Below are positions 8,434 to 15,883 of a stretch of DNA of 64,000 nt, piece after piece. Numbering within the stretch: position 1 is the first letter of the stretch; each line of letters begins with the position of its first letter. This stretch comes from an uncultured Spirochaetaceae bacterium (lineage in GTDB: Bacteria; Spirochaetota; Spirochaetia; Sphaerochaetales; Sphaerochaetaceae): positions 124,001 through 188,000 of the forward strand of contig CALXMP010000004.1 in the NCBI GenBank assembly GCA_944389505.1. Direction: 5' to 3'. The translations under genes and the position numbers were made by a program. The notes under the pieces are model-generated. The model made no database searches, had not been told where the DNA came from, and saw only the letters and a program-made list of their open reading frames with translations.

Positions 8434-9786
8434 ATGGACAGGCACACAAATAAGTACTTCACTGACCGGCAGAATGACTTCGAGTCATCAGCAAGGAGCT
8501 ATCCGAGGAAATTCCCCGTTGCTCTCACAAAGGCAAAAGGATCCTGGGTTGAGGATGCGGACGGAAAGAGGTATCTCGATTTCCTCTGCGGAGCTGGAAC
8601 GCTCGCCCTCGGACACAATGATGATGAAGTGAACAATGCGATGATTGACCTCATCTCATCAGGAGCTCCGCTTCATACCCTGGACCTCACAACACCAGTA
8701 AAAGACAGATTCGTAGAGACAATCTTCTCTACCCTCCCAGAAAAACTCAGATCAAATGCAAAGATACAGTTCTGCTCTCCATCAGGCACTGATGCGACAG
8801 ATGCTGCCATAAAGCTCTGCAAGACCGCTACAGGAAGAGGAACGGTAATGGCGTTCTCCGGCGGCTATCATGGGATGGGACACGGAGCACTTGCCCTGAC
8901 AGGCAACCACAATGCAAAGAACAGGGTGCAGAATCTGATGCCGGGCGTGCAGTTCATGCCATATCCATATTCATACAGATGTCCTTTCGGACTCGGAGGA
9001 GAAGCCGGAGCGAAAGCCGCTTCCGCCTACTTTGAGAGGATGCTGAAGGATCCTGAGAGCGGAGTCACCCGCCCTGCGGCTGTAATCCTTGAGGCAATCC
9101 AGGGAGAGGGAGGCGTAATCCCGGCTCCTGCATCATTCCTCCAGACTGTCAGAAGGGTCACAGAGGAGCTCTCCATTCCTCTCATCCTCGACGAGATACA
9201 GTGCGGCATGGGACGCTCAGGGAATATCTGGGCATTTGAGGAATCTGGAATCGTTCCGGATGTCATCCTCATGAGCAAGGCAATCGGCGGCAGCCAGCCA
9301 ATGAGCGTCGTTGTCTACAATAAGGATCTCGACAAATGGTCAGCAGGAGCACATGCTGGCACGTTCCGCGGCAACCAGCTTGCGATGGCAGCAGGTACCG
9401 TCGTGCTGAACAGGATCTCCGATCAGAACTTCCTTGACGAGGTCAGAAGAAAGGGCAATGTCATCAAGGATGCAATGCTGAAGCTCAAGTCCTCCGTCTC
9501 GATAATCGGAGATGTCTGCGGCAGAGGCCTGATGCTTGGAATCGAGTTCATAGATCCCAATGGGAGCAAGGACATAATGGGCAATCCGGAACCATCCGGT
9601 GAGATTGCAGCGGAGATCCAGAGAAGATGCTTTGAGAAAGGCCTCATAATGGAGAAAGGCGGCAGGAACGGAAGCGTCATGAGATGCCTCTGTGCGCTTA
9701 CCGTCTCCGATAGCGAGATATCAACAATGCTGGATATCTTCTCATCAGCAGCAATGGAGATTGACCGTGAGATCACTGGTAGATGA
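8434..9786 (+). CDS. dat: L-2,4-diaminobutyrate:2-oxoglutarate aminotransferase
   Basis: A PLP-dependent class III aminotransferase of 450 residues that interconverts aspartate 4-semialdehyde plus glutamate with 2,4-diaminobutyrate plus 2-oxoglutarate. Visible landmarks: the substrate-site start FLCGAGTLALGHND, the PLP-phosphate loop CSPSGTDATDAA, the PLP-ring aspartate region LDEIQCGMGRSG, the Schiff-base lysine in MSKAIGGSQPM, and the GTFRGNQLAMAA segment. EctB of ectoine synthesis is very similar, but the next gene is a diaminobutyrate decarboxylase rather than ectA/ectC, so the 1,3-diaminopropane route is favoured. The end overlaps the decarboxylase start by 20 bp. Confidence 0.9.
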   Translation: MDRHTNKYFTDRQNDFESSARSYPRKFPVALTKAKGSWVEDADGKRYLDFLCGAGTLALGHNDDEVNNAMIDLISSGAPLHTLDLTTPVKDRFVETIFSTLPEKLRSNAKIQFCSPSGTDATDAAIKLCKTATGRGTVMAFSGGYHGMGHGALALTGNHNAKNRVQNLMPGVQFMPYPYSYRCPFGLGGEAGAKAASAYFERMLKDPESGVTRPAAVILEAIQGEGGVIPAPASFLQTVRRVTEELSIPLILDEIQCGMGRSGNIWAFEESGIVPDVILMSKAIGGSQPMSVVVYNKDLDKWSAGAHAGTFRGNQLAMAAGTVVLNRISDQNFLDEVRRKGNVIKDAMLKLKSSVSIIGDVCGRGLMLGIEFIDPNGSKDIMGNPEPSGEIAAEIQRRCFEKGLIMEKGGRNGSVMRCLCALTVSDSEISTMLDIFSSAAMEIDREITGR

Positions 9787-11197
9787 TGTAACAGTCCTAT
9801 CCGATGGCAGAAAGGAAAAGGAAGCATTCATGTCGGCTGTCATGGAGACAGCCGAGGCTATCATCGAGTCGATAACGGACGGGAAAGCCTATTCGGGAAT
9901 CGGTCCTTATGACCTCAGAGCTATCATCGATGAGCTGCCCATTCTTCCGGATAACGGAGATGGATGGACAAGGATGATGGAGAGCGTGAAGACAGCAATA
10001 CTTCCGAACATGCTCAGGACATGGTCACAGTCCTATATGCCTCACCTCCACTCCCCTGTCCTGCTCGAGACCATTGCCTCTGAGCTCATAATCGCAAGCT
10101 TCAACAGCAGCATGGATAGCTGGGACCAGGGACCAGCTGCTACGGAGATTGAGGTGAAGGTCGTAAATGAGCTTCTCTCCCTCTTCGGATACGGAAGCGG
10201 CTCGGATGGCACATTCACATCAGGAGGCAGCCAGTCGAATATCTCTGCCCTGATAATCCACCGTGACAGATTCCTCCAGAGGCGTGGATACGATGTGAAG
10301 AAGAATGGTCTTCCCCCTGATTTCAATAAGCTCAGGATCTATGTATCGGAGATATCGCACTTCTCATTCGATAAGGGTGCCCATATTGCAGGGCTTGGAT
10401 ACGAGGCTGTATCGAAGCTCCCTGTCGAAGATCTCTGCCGCATAGATATAAAGAAAGCAGAGGAAATCATACGGAGGGATGCTGAGAATGGGCTTATTCC
10501 TTTCATGATTGCTGCTACTGTTGGCACTACCGACTTCGGAAGCATTGATGAGATAAAAGCACTGAGGAGAATCGCGGATGAATACGGCATGCTTCTGCAT
10601 GCGGATGCCGCTTATGGCTCAGGTGCAATACTGTCATCCTACTCAGACAGAGTATCCGATCTCAGCCTTGCAGACTCGATTACCGTTGATTTCCACAAGA
10701 TGTTCCTAATCCCGATCAGCGCCTCTGCCCTCCTTGTCAAAGACGGAACAGAGCTTAATGCTTTCCAGCTCCATGCGGACTACCTCAACAGAGAGGAAGA
10801 CGAGGAAGAGGGATTCATAAACCTTGTAGGCAAATCTATGCAGACGACAAGGCGCTTTGATGCGCTGAAGGTCTATATGGCATTCAGGATGAGAGGACGC
10901 GATGGATACAGGAGGATCATCGATACGATGATAGACAATGCATCCTACTTCTTCTCATGCATCAGCAGGGATGATGAATTCATCGCCCCTGTAAAACCAG
11001 AGCTGAGTTCTGTCGTATTCGCCCTCAGAGGCGGAGATGACAGGAACAGGAATGCCAGGAAGAAGCTCATGAGCGAAGGAACAATCATCGGTCAGACTGT
11101 ATACAAGGGAAAGGTGATGCTCAAGTTCACACTCCTCAATCCATCACTTACTAAAGAGCATATCGATGGACTGATTGAAAGAATCAGAAGATTCTGA
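9767..11197 (+). CDS. ddc: L-2,4-diaminobutyrate decarboxylase (PLP group II)
   Basis: A 476-residue group II amino-acid decarboxylase. It is paired with the diaminobutyrate aminotransferase, so the likely product is 1,3-diaminopropane, a polyamine precursor. Landmarks: SGGSQSNISALIIHRDRF (PLP-phosphate loop), HADAAYGSGAILS (PLP-ring histidine and aspartate), and VDFHKMF with the Schiff-base lysine. I chose the GTG at 9767 because GGAG lies 7 nt upstream (9756-9759), it overlaps the aminotransferase end as coupled genes often do, and it keeps N-terminal sequence expected in the family. An ATG at 9830, also with a GGAAG upstream, is the alternative and would cost 21 residues. Confidence 0.88.
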   Translation: MRSLVDDVTVLSDGRKEKEAFMSAVMETAEAIIESITDGKAYSGIGPYDLRAIIDELPILPDNGDGWTRMMESVKTAILPNMLRTWSQSYMPHLHSPVLLETIASELIIASFNSSMDSWDQGPAATEIEVKVVNELLSLFGYGSGSDGTFTSGGSQSNISALIIHRDRFLQRRGYDVKKNGLPPDFNKLRIYVSEISHFSFDKGAHIAGLGYEAVSKLPVEDLCRIDIKKAEEIIRRDAENGLIPFMIAATVGTTDFGSIDEIKALRRIADEYGMLLHADAAYGSGAILSSYSDRVSDLSLADSITVDFHKMFLIPISASALLVKDGTELNAFQLHADYLNREEDEEEGFINLVGKSMQTTRRFDALKVYMAFRMRGRDGYRRIIDTMIDNASYFFSCISRDDEFIAPVKPELSSVVFALRGGDDRNRNARKKLMSEGTIIGQTVYKGKVMLKFTLLNPSLTKEHIDGLIERIRRF

Positions 11198-11271
11198 TTG
11201 CATAATTTACTTCAGGCTTTTCAAAGCATATAAGAGCTGGCATATCCAAGATTATATGGATGCCAGTTTTT

Positions 11272-11643
11272 TCAGCTCGGGTTCTCCCATGGGCATGTGA
11301 CATGCATAAGGGATTCTATCATGCTGTGCAATAAACGTGTCTTATCGTTATCCACAGCCTTGTAATAGACCTCTTTGCCGCTGCGTCTGCTTTCTATAAG
11401 ACCGCCGGCCTTCAGCTGCCGCAGATGATGAGAGACTGCAGGACTCGACATGTCAACCATGGAGGAGAGGTTTATGACACACTCCTCGCAGTGGCAGAGT
11501 ATCCAGAAGATCCTCAGCCTGCTCTCATCTCCAAGCTGGCTGAAGATATCCGAAAGCGTATTGAAGCTTTCAGCTGATGGTATATGATCAATGAGCTTCT
11601 CTGCGTTCTGCCCATGATCATGCGGCAATGATGGATACGTCAT
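11272..11643 (-). CDS. ArsR/SmtB-family metal-sensing repressor
   Basis: A winged-helix dimeric repressor of 123 residues. The sensor helix carries a cysteine-rich motif, LCHCEECVINLSSM, in the position of the alpha-3 metal site of CadC/SmtB-type proteins, and recognition-helix sequence SSPAVSHHLRQLKAGGLIE follows. The N-terminus has a His/Asp-rich patch (PHDHGQ) that may add ligands. Binding of Cd, Pb or Zn would release DNA and turn on the adjacent efflux genes. The frame continues upstream to a TTG at 11733 inside the operator, but I chose the ATG at 11643 because a TATTAT -10 box (11656-11651) lies exactly 7 nt before it. It is divergent from the HMA/ATPase pair. Confidence 0.88.
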   Translation of the reverse strand: MTYPSLPHDHGQNAEKLIDHIPSAESFNTLSDIFSQLGDESRLRIFWILCHCEECVINLSSMVDMSSPAVSHHLRQLKAGGLIESRRSGKEVYYKAVDNDKTRLLHSMIESLMHVTCPWENPS

Positions 11644-11721
11644 ACTACGGATAATATTATTTTCCAGAGATTTCGGAAATAGCCTCTTCCCTATTGACGA
11701 CAGGCAGAAAGAGAGATAGTA

Positions 11722-11754
11722 TTGAATCAACAATTAAACGATTGCTTAATTGTT
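11722..11754 (+). promoter_or_regulatory. Metal-efflux promoter with ArsR-type operator
   Basis: A perfect 9-bp inverted repeat, AACAATTAA (11729-11737) and TTAATTGTT (11746-11754), is separated by 8 bp and lies between the repressor and the HMA gene. It overlaps a candidate promoter for the rightward genes (TTGAAT 11722-11727, 18-bp spacer, TTAATT 11746-11751), so repressor binding would block it. The imperfect-palindrome, AT-rich form fits ArsR/SmtB operators. Confidence 0.7.
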
Positions 11755-11768
11755 AAAGAGAGGCATAT

Positions 11769-11987
11769 ATGAAAAAGACATATGGTATCGAAGTCGATTG
11801 CGCAAACTGCGCCAATAAAATGGAGAATGCTGCAAGGAAGACGGAGGGAGTCAAGGACTGCACGGTTAACTTCATGATGCAGAAGATGATAGTGGAATTC
11901 CAGGAAGGCGCTGACAGGAACTCCGTCATGGAGAACGTCAGGAACAACTGCAAGAGAGTCGAAAGCGACTGCGAAGTCTTCATCTGA
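11769..11987 (+). CDS. Stand-alone heavy-metal-associated (HMA) domain protein
   Basis: A 72-residue ferredoxin-fold metal chaperone domain. The metal-binding loop is VDCANCANKME, giving the CxxC ligand pair, followed by the usual GVKDCTVNF strand. Sequence style matches the N-terminal HMA domain of CadA/ZntA-type ATPases rather than copper chaperones (MxCxxC). The ATPase immediately downstream (15-bp gap) lacks such a domain, so this gene probably supplies the detached metal-delivery domain in trans. The Shine-Dalgarno sequence is AGAGAGG at about 11756-11762. Confidence 0.88.
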   Translation: MKKTYGIEVDCANCANKMENAARKTEGVKDCTVNFMMQKMIVEFQEGADRNSVMENVRNNCKRVESDCEVFI

Positions 11988-12002
11988 TGTGAGGTAAATG
12001 AA

Positions 12003-13886
12003 ATGAACCGCAAGCAGAGGATTATGCTTATCCGCATCCTGATCTCAGCGGCAATGGTCATTGCGCTTTCCTTTATTCCAGTCACTGGCCTGCCCCGCTT
12101 TGTACTGTATATGCTGTCCTACCTCATCGTAGGCTATGATATCCTCAGGAAAGCCATAAAGGGCATCATACGCGGACAGGTATTTGATGAATGCTTTCTG
12201 ATGGCTACTGCAACTGTTGGAGCAATCGCCCTCGCGATCTATGAGAGAAGCGGTGATTATACGGAAGCTGTAGCTGTAATGCTCTTCTACCAGATTGGAG
12301 AGCTGTTCCAGAGCTATGCGGTTGGAAAGAGCCGGAAGAACATAACCGAGCTGATGGATATACGTCCGGACTATGCGAATGTGGAGGTCAATGGAACCCT
12401 TGAGAAGGTCGACCCCGATGATGTCGGAATCGGAACGATCATAATCGTACAGCCTGGTGAGAAGGTTCCTATCGATGGTGTTGTAATCGAAGGGGATTCA
12501 TCGCTGAATACGAGCGCCCTGACAGGAGAAAGTCTTCCTAGAGAGATACATCAGGGCGATGAGATCATCTCTGGCTCGATAAACATGACAGGACTTCTCA
12601 AGGTTAGGACAACGAAGGAGTTCGGTGACTCCACCGTATCGAAGATCCTTGATCTGGTTGAGAATGCAAGCTCCAGAAAGTCAAAGTCGGAAGACTTCAT
12701 CTCCAAATTCGCAAGGATATATACCCCTGCTGTATGTCTCAGTGCCCTCGCGCTTGCCATTCTGCCTCCGGTTGTATCTATGATCATGGGAGGGAGCGCA
12801 GGCTGGGAGGTATGGATCTATAGAGCGCTTACATTCCTCGTCATAAGCTGTCCATGTGCTCTTGTTATATCTATCCCACTGTCGTTCTTCGCAGGAATCG
12901 GAGGAGCAAGCAACGCAGGCATACTGATCAAGGGATCGAACTACCTTGAGACGCTTTCAAAGACGAAGATCGTAGTCTTCGATAAGACAGGAACGCTTAC
13001 CCAGGGAGTATTCGAAGTCAATGCAATACACCATGGCACAATCGATGACGAGAGGATAATCGAGTATGCAGCCCTGGCAGAGAGTGCTTCATCCCATCCG
13101 ATATCCAGAAGCCTGCAGAAAGCCTATGGGAAGGCAATAGACCGCTCAAGGGTCTCTCATATCGAGGAGATCAGCGGCAATGGTGTGAAAGCTATCGTTG
13201 ATGGCCATGAGATTGCATGCGGCAATGACAAGCTCATGCATCTGCTCGGCATCGAACCGATAATGTGCCACAGCATCGGAACAATCATCCATGTTGCGAT
13301 TGATGGCATATATTCCGGGCATATCGTTATATCCGACGTGGTTAAACCTCATTCAGCAGAGGCTATCCAGTCCCTCAGGAAAATCGGAATCAGGAAGGCC
13401 GTGATGCTCACAGGCGATGCAAAGAAGGTCGCTGAAAGTGTAGCAGAGAAACTCGGCATCGATACTGTCTACAGTGAGCTTCTCCCTGCTGATAAAGTCG
13501 ACAAGGTTGAAGAGCTTATTGCCTCGAAATCCGATGATGAAAAGCTTGTATTCGTCGGCGATGGCATAAACGATGCGCCTGTTCTCGGCAGGGCTGATAT
13601 AGGAATCGCGATGGGAGCAATGGGATCCGATGCAGCAATCGAAGCTGCGGATGTCGTTCTCATGGATGATGATCCACTGAAGATACCCAAGGCCATAAAG
13701 ATCTCGCAGAAATGCCTGAGGATTGTCTATGAGAACATAGTATTCGCTATCGGTGTGAAGCTTATATGCCTCGCCCTCGGAGCTCTTGGCATAGCGAACA
13801 TGTGGCTTGCGATCTTTGCCGATGTCGGAGTGATGATCATCGCTGTCCTCAATGCGATAAGAGCACTCTATGTAAAGAGTCTTTAA
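12003..13886 (+). CDS. P1B-type heavy-metal ATPase (CadA/ZntA-like)
   Basis: A 627-residue inner-membrane pump for export of Zn, Cd or Pb driven by ATP. Motifs in order: two N-terminal membrane pairs, the actuator TGES in ALTGESLPRE, the ion-path CPC in ISCPCALVIS, the phosphorylated aspartate in FDKTGTLTQG, the nucleotide-site HP in SSHPISRS, and the hinge GDGINDAPVLGRADIG. The N-terminal HMA domain usual in CadA/ZntA is missing and is encoded by the preceding gene. The CPC motif with divalent-type HMA and ArsR partners favours Zn/Cd/Pb over Cu. The stop codon is inside the left arm of an 80-bp foldback. Confidence 0.95.
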   Translation: MNRKQRIMLIRILISAAMVIALSFIPVTGLPRFVLYMLSYLIVGYDILRKAIKGIIRGQVFDECFLMATATVGAIALAIYERSGDYTEAVAVMLFYQIGELFQSYAVGKSRKNITELMDIRPDYANVEVNGTLEKVDPDDVGIGTIIIVQPGEKVPIDGVVIEGDSSLNTSALTGESLPREIHQGDEIISGSINMTGLLKVRTTKEFGDSTVSKILDLVENASSRKSKSEDFISKFARIYTPAVCLSALALAILPPVVSMIMGGSAGWEVWIYRALTFLVISCPCALVISIPLSFFAGIGGASNAGILIKGSNYLETLSKTKIVVFDKTGTLTQGVFEVNAIHHGTIDDERIIEYAALAESASSHPISRSLQKAYGKAIDRSRVSHIEEISGNGVKAIVDGHEIACGNDKLMHLLGIEPIMCHSIGTIIHVAIDGIYSGHIVISDVVKPHSAEAIQSLRKIGIRKAVMLTGDAKKVAESVAEKLGIDTVYSELLPADKVDKVEELIASKSDDEKLVFVGDGINDAPVLGRADIGIAMGAMGSDAAIEAADVVLMDDDPLKIPKAIKISQKCLRIVYENIVFAIGVKLICLALGALGIANMWLAIFADVGVMIIAVLNAIRALYVKSL

Positions 13887-13962
13887 TTACAAAACATGCC
13901 TGACCTCATTGATAAACCTCTCTCTCCCAAGAGGCAATCCGAGCGTCAGGCTTTGTAATTAA
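13883..13962. repeat. 80-bp foldback element; bidirectional terminator candidate
   Basis: Nested complementary arms: TTAATTACAAA (13883-13893) with TTTGTAATTAA (13952-13962), then GCCTGAC (13898-13904) with GTCAGGC (13945-13951), CTC with GAG, ATTG with CAAT, and CCTCT (13917-13921) with AGAGG (13930-13934). It lies between two convergent genes and contains the ATPase stop codon. A/T-rich outer arms would give a U tract in either direction, so a shared terminator is the simplest reading. Confidence 0.65.
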
Positions 13963-13972
13963 CAGTTCAATA

Positions 13973-14440
13973 TCATATAGCGCCTTCGCCTAGCAGATAA
14001 TCCGTATACCAGTCAGCGGCCAGGAAGAAATTATTGACCATGCTGATGAGGAGATTGTCATCCAGACCATCCGCAGGATACATCAAGTCATAATCACAGT
14101 AGAAGGTCCGGACCATCGGCTCATACCAGCAGCGAGCGAAAAGAAGATTCCTGTTGCTTTCATTCACAAGGCCATATGCTTCCCTGCTTGTAATATCATC
14201 GGTAGCAAGCCAGCATGACTGTATCCAGAGCCTATTCTCCTCAGGATAGGCAATGATCCAGTATTCCATGCCGTATTGGTCATATACCGCGACATCGCCA
14301 TCTGCATCGAGCACTGCATCATACCCTCTTTCCAAAAGAAGCGAGAGGATACTATCAGCACTGACATTCTCTGCCGGAATGGCAGAAAGACCTGATACAG
14401 CAAACAAAGCTAAGGATACAATCAAAAGGAATCTTCTCAT
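13973..14440 (-). CDS. Secreted YbjN-like protein
   Basis: A 155-residue protein with a clear signal peptide (core FLLIVSLALFAVSG, cleavage near LSA). The mature part resembles YbjN-domain proteins: an N-terminal helix containing LLERGYDAVLDADGD, central strands with EYWIIAYPEENRLWIQS, a helix NESNRNLLFARCW, and a final helix LLISMVNNFFLAADWY. YbjN domains have a secretion-chaperone-like fold and no agreed function. It lies 34 bp downstream of aroH on the same strand. Family assignment is by pattern only. Confidence 0.6.
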   Translation of the reverse strand: MRRFLLIVSLALFAVSGLSAIPAENVSADSILSLLLERGYDAVLDADGDVAVYDQYGMEYWIIAYPEENRLWIQSCWLATDDITSREAYGLVNESNRNLLFARCWYEPMVRTFYCDYDLMYPADGLDDNLLISMVNNFFLAADWYTDYLLGEGAI

Positions 14441-14474
14441 GCTATAAGTCTAGCATGGATTTCCGATGCAGCTA

Positions 14475-14831
14475 TCACCTTTTCCAGTCAGGACGGAGCA
14501 CAGAAGCTCCCTTCAAGTAGACCATTGCAGGATTCTTCTCTTCCTTATCCACAGTGATCATCACACGCACAGCAAGAGGAAGAGCGCCTTCAGTATCTGC
14601 CTCCTGGACACAGAAGAGAGGAACTTCCTTGCAGAATCCCCCTTTGCGGCATGCTGCGGCAGCGTTCCTGCTTCTTATATCCTTCGTCTGGGAGAAGATG
14701 ACGGAGACGATATCATCATCGGAAAGGCTGTTAGCTCCATAAAGCTCCGACATAAGCTCCTTGACTGCGATGTCGACATCCTCCGCTCTGTCGGAATCGA
14801 CCGTTATAGCTCCGCGTATTGCATAGATCAT
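14475..14831 (-). CDS. aroH: Chorismate mutase, AroH class
   Basis: A 118-residue trimeric chorismate mutase making prephenate for phenylalanine and tyrosine. Key AroH residues are visible: Arg in MIYAIRGAITV, Cys and Glu in FCVQEAD, Arg in LAVRVMI, and Tyr in MVYLKGASVLRPD. Length is close to the B. subtilis enzyme. The start at 14831 overlaps the stop of the upstream membrane protein by ATGA. A longer reading frame upstream is discarded because it lacks family similarity. The ordering next to thiamine pyrophosphokinase has no evident pathway logic. Confidence 0.93.
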   Translation of the reverse strand: MIYAIRGAITVDSDRAEDVDIAVKELMSELYGANSLSDDDIVSVIFSQTKDIRSRNAAAACRKGGFCKEVPLFCVQEADTEGALPLAVRVMITVDKEEKNPAMVYLKGASVLRPDWKR

Positions 14832-15181
14832 GGTGTACCTCCCCCATATGAGAAACCGCTTACGATTATCGTATTCAGGATATCGAGGACAATCGATATG
14901 ACGAAGTATGCTCCAAGCCGGAGCAGTGTCATAAGCACCGGTGCGATGCATGCGACATGCGAGAAGAAGAACTGGTACACCGATGCGAGGATTATCCAGC
15001 ATCCTTCAAGGAATATGGTCCATCCAAGCACCATCTGGCAGGCTGTTACGAATGTGACAAGTATCTCGCTTACAGGAAAGTAGAGAAACAGCACAAAGAG
15101 CAGCGCGAAGAAAAGATAAAGCGCCAGAAGATAGGAATGAATCCTCGAAGAGAATGCGAGTATCCTTCTGAATGCAAGCAT
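14828..15181 (-). CDS. Small integral membrane protein of unknown function
   Basis: A 117-residue protein with three or four hydrophobic segments: about residues 15-38 (LLALYLFFALLFVLFLYF), 43-68, 73-90 and 88-108. No family was recognised; the size recalls YggT-like proteins but their conserved motifs are not evident. It overlaps aroH by 4 bp and lies 24 bp downstream of the thiamine pyrophosphokinase gene, so it is probably cotranscribed with both. Confidence 0.6.
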   Translation of the reverse strand: MLAFRRILAFSSRIHSYLLALYLFFALLFVLFLYFPVSEILVTFVTACQMVLGWTIFLEGCWIILASVYQFFFSHVACIAPVLMTLLRLGAYFVISIVLDILNTIIVSGFSYGGGTP

Positions 15182-15205
15182 ACAGGAATAATAGCACCCT
15201 GTCTT

Positions 15206-15829
15206 TCACCGGGCAACAGGGCGTACCTGAAGCTCTCTGAAGACATCGGGAGAGACACGCGCCATGACAATGCCATCGGCATCGATAAATATATGGCCGG
15301 TATCCGTCCTGTTTGACAGCGATACGGCTGTCGAGGAGAGAGGGAATCCATCCAGCTCCCAGACAAGCCCCTCAGTATGGGCATGGACCGTACCTGAAAG
15401 CGCGAAGAATGATATATCGGTTCCTGCCGGAGCGGAGATCTCTGTCGCCGTATCTATGCGGAATACCGTATCAGATGCCATATACCACACAGCAGGAGCT
15501 CCAAGCCTCTGCATCATCGACAACAGCTCAAGGGTATGGTCTATCCTCCCCTCGCCTCCGCCTATCAGGTCATAATCCCCGCTGCCACTGCGAACTGCAA
15601 GCTCTGTATCGGAACAGTCCTTGTCATGCGAGCATGGCACGAAACCTTTCCCGATGAGCTCACCCCGCAGATCCGTTGAATCGAAATCCCCGACAGCCGA
15701 ATCGATCTCTATCCCAAGCTTCCGGGCTGTATCATAACCTGAATCCGCGGCAATCACCTCGGAATAGCTATTCATGTCTATATCAAGCTTATCCGGAGCC
15801 TTGCCCCCGACTATAATCAAACGCTTCAT
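15206..15829 (-). CDS. Thiamine pyrophosphokinase
   Basis: A 207-residue enzyme that transfers pyrophosphate from ATP to thiamine to form thiamine diphosphate. Motifs: RLIIVGGKAPD at the N-terminus, ADSGYDTARKLGI and the metal/ATP site VGDFDST, CSDTELAV, and GGGEGRIDHTLELLSM. C-terminal residues form the expected thiamine-binding sandwich. The ATG at 15829 is the best match to the family; no strong Shine-Dalgarno sequence precedes it, and an ATG at 15847 would add six residues. It diverges from the DUF1015 gene and heads an operon with the membrane protein and aroH. Confidence 0.88.
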   Translation of the reverse strand: MKRLIIVGGKAPDKLDIDMNSYSEVIAADSGYDTARKLGIEIDSAVGDFDSTDLRGELIGKGFVPCSHDKDCSDTELAVRSGSGDYDLIGGGEGRIDHTLELLSMMQRLGAPAVWYMASDTVFRIDTATEISAPAGTDISFFALSGTVHAHTEGLVWELDGFPLSSTAVSLSNRTDTGHIFIDADGIVMARVSPDVFRELQVRPVAR

Positions 15830-15859
15830 GCATAAAAAATACAACATTGCGTTCTCTAC

Positions 15860-15868
15860 TGCTATAAT
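15860..15868 (+). promoter_or_regulatory. Extended -10 promoter of the DUF1015 gene
   Basis: TGC-TATAAT, a consensus extended -10 element with no good -35 hexamer. GGAGGA at 15875-15880 then serves the ATG at 15884. The reverse strand here also reads TATTAT, so divergent promoters may overlap. Confidence 0.5.
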
Positions 15869-15883
15869 ATGCACGGAGGATTT

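Noticed and set aside
11643-11733. N-terminal extension of the ArsR protein to a TTG at 11733
   Set aside because: The TTG lies inside the operator, and a -10 box sits 7 nt before the ATG at 11643.
13883-13962. Integron attC site
   Set aside because: The characteristic core and inverse-core ends are not present and no integrase is nearby.
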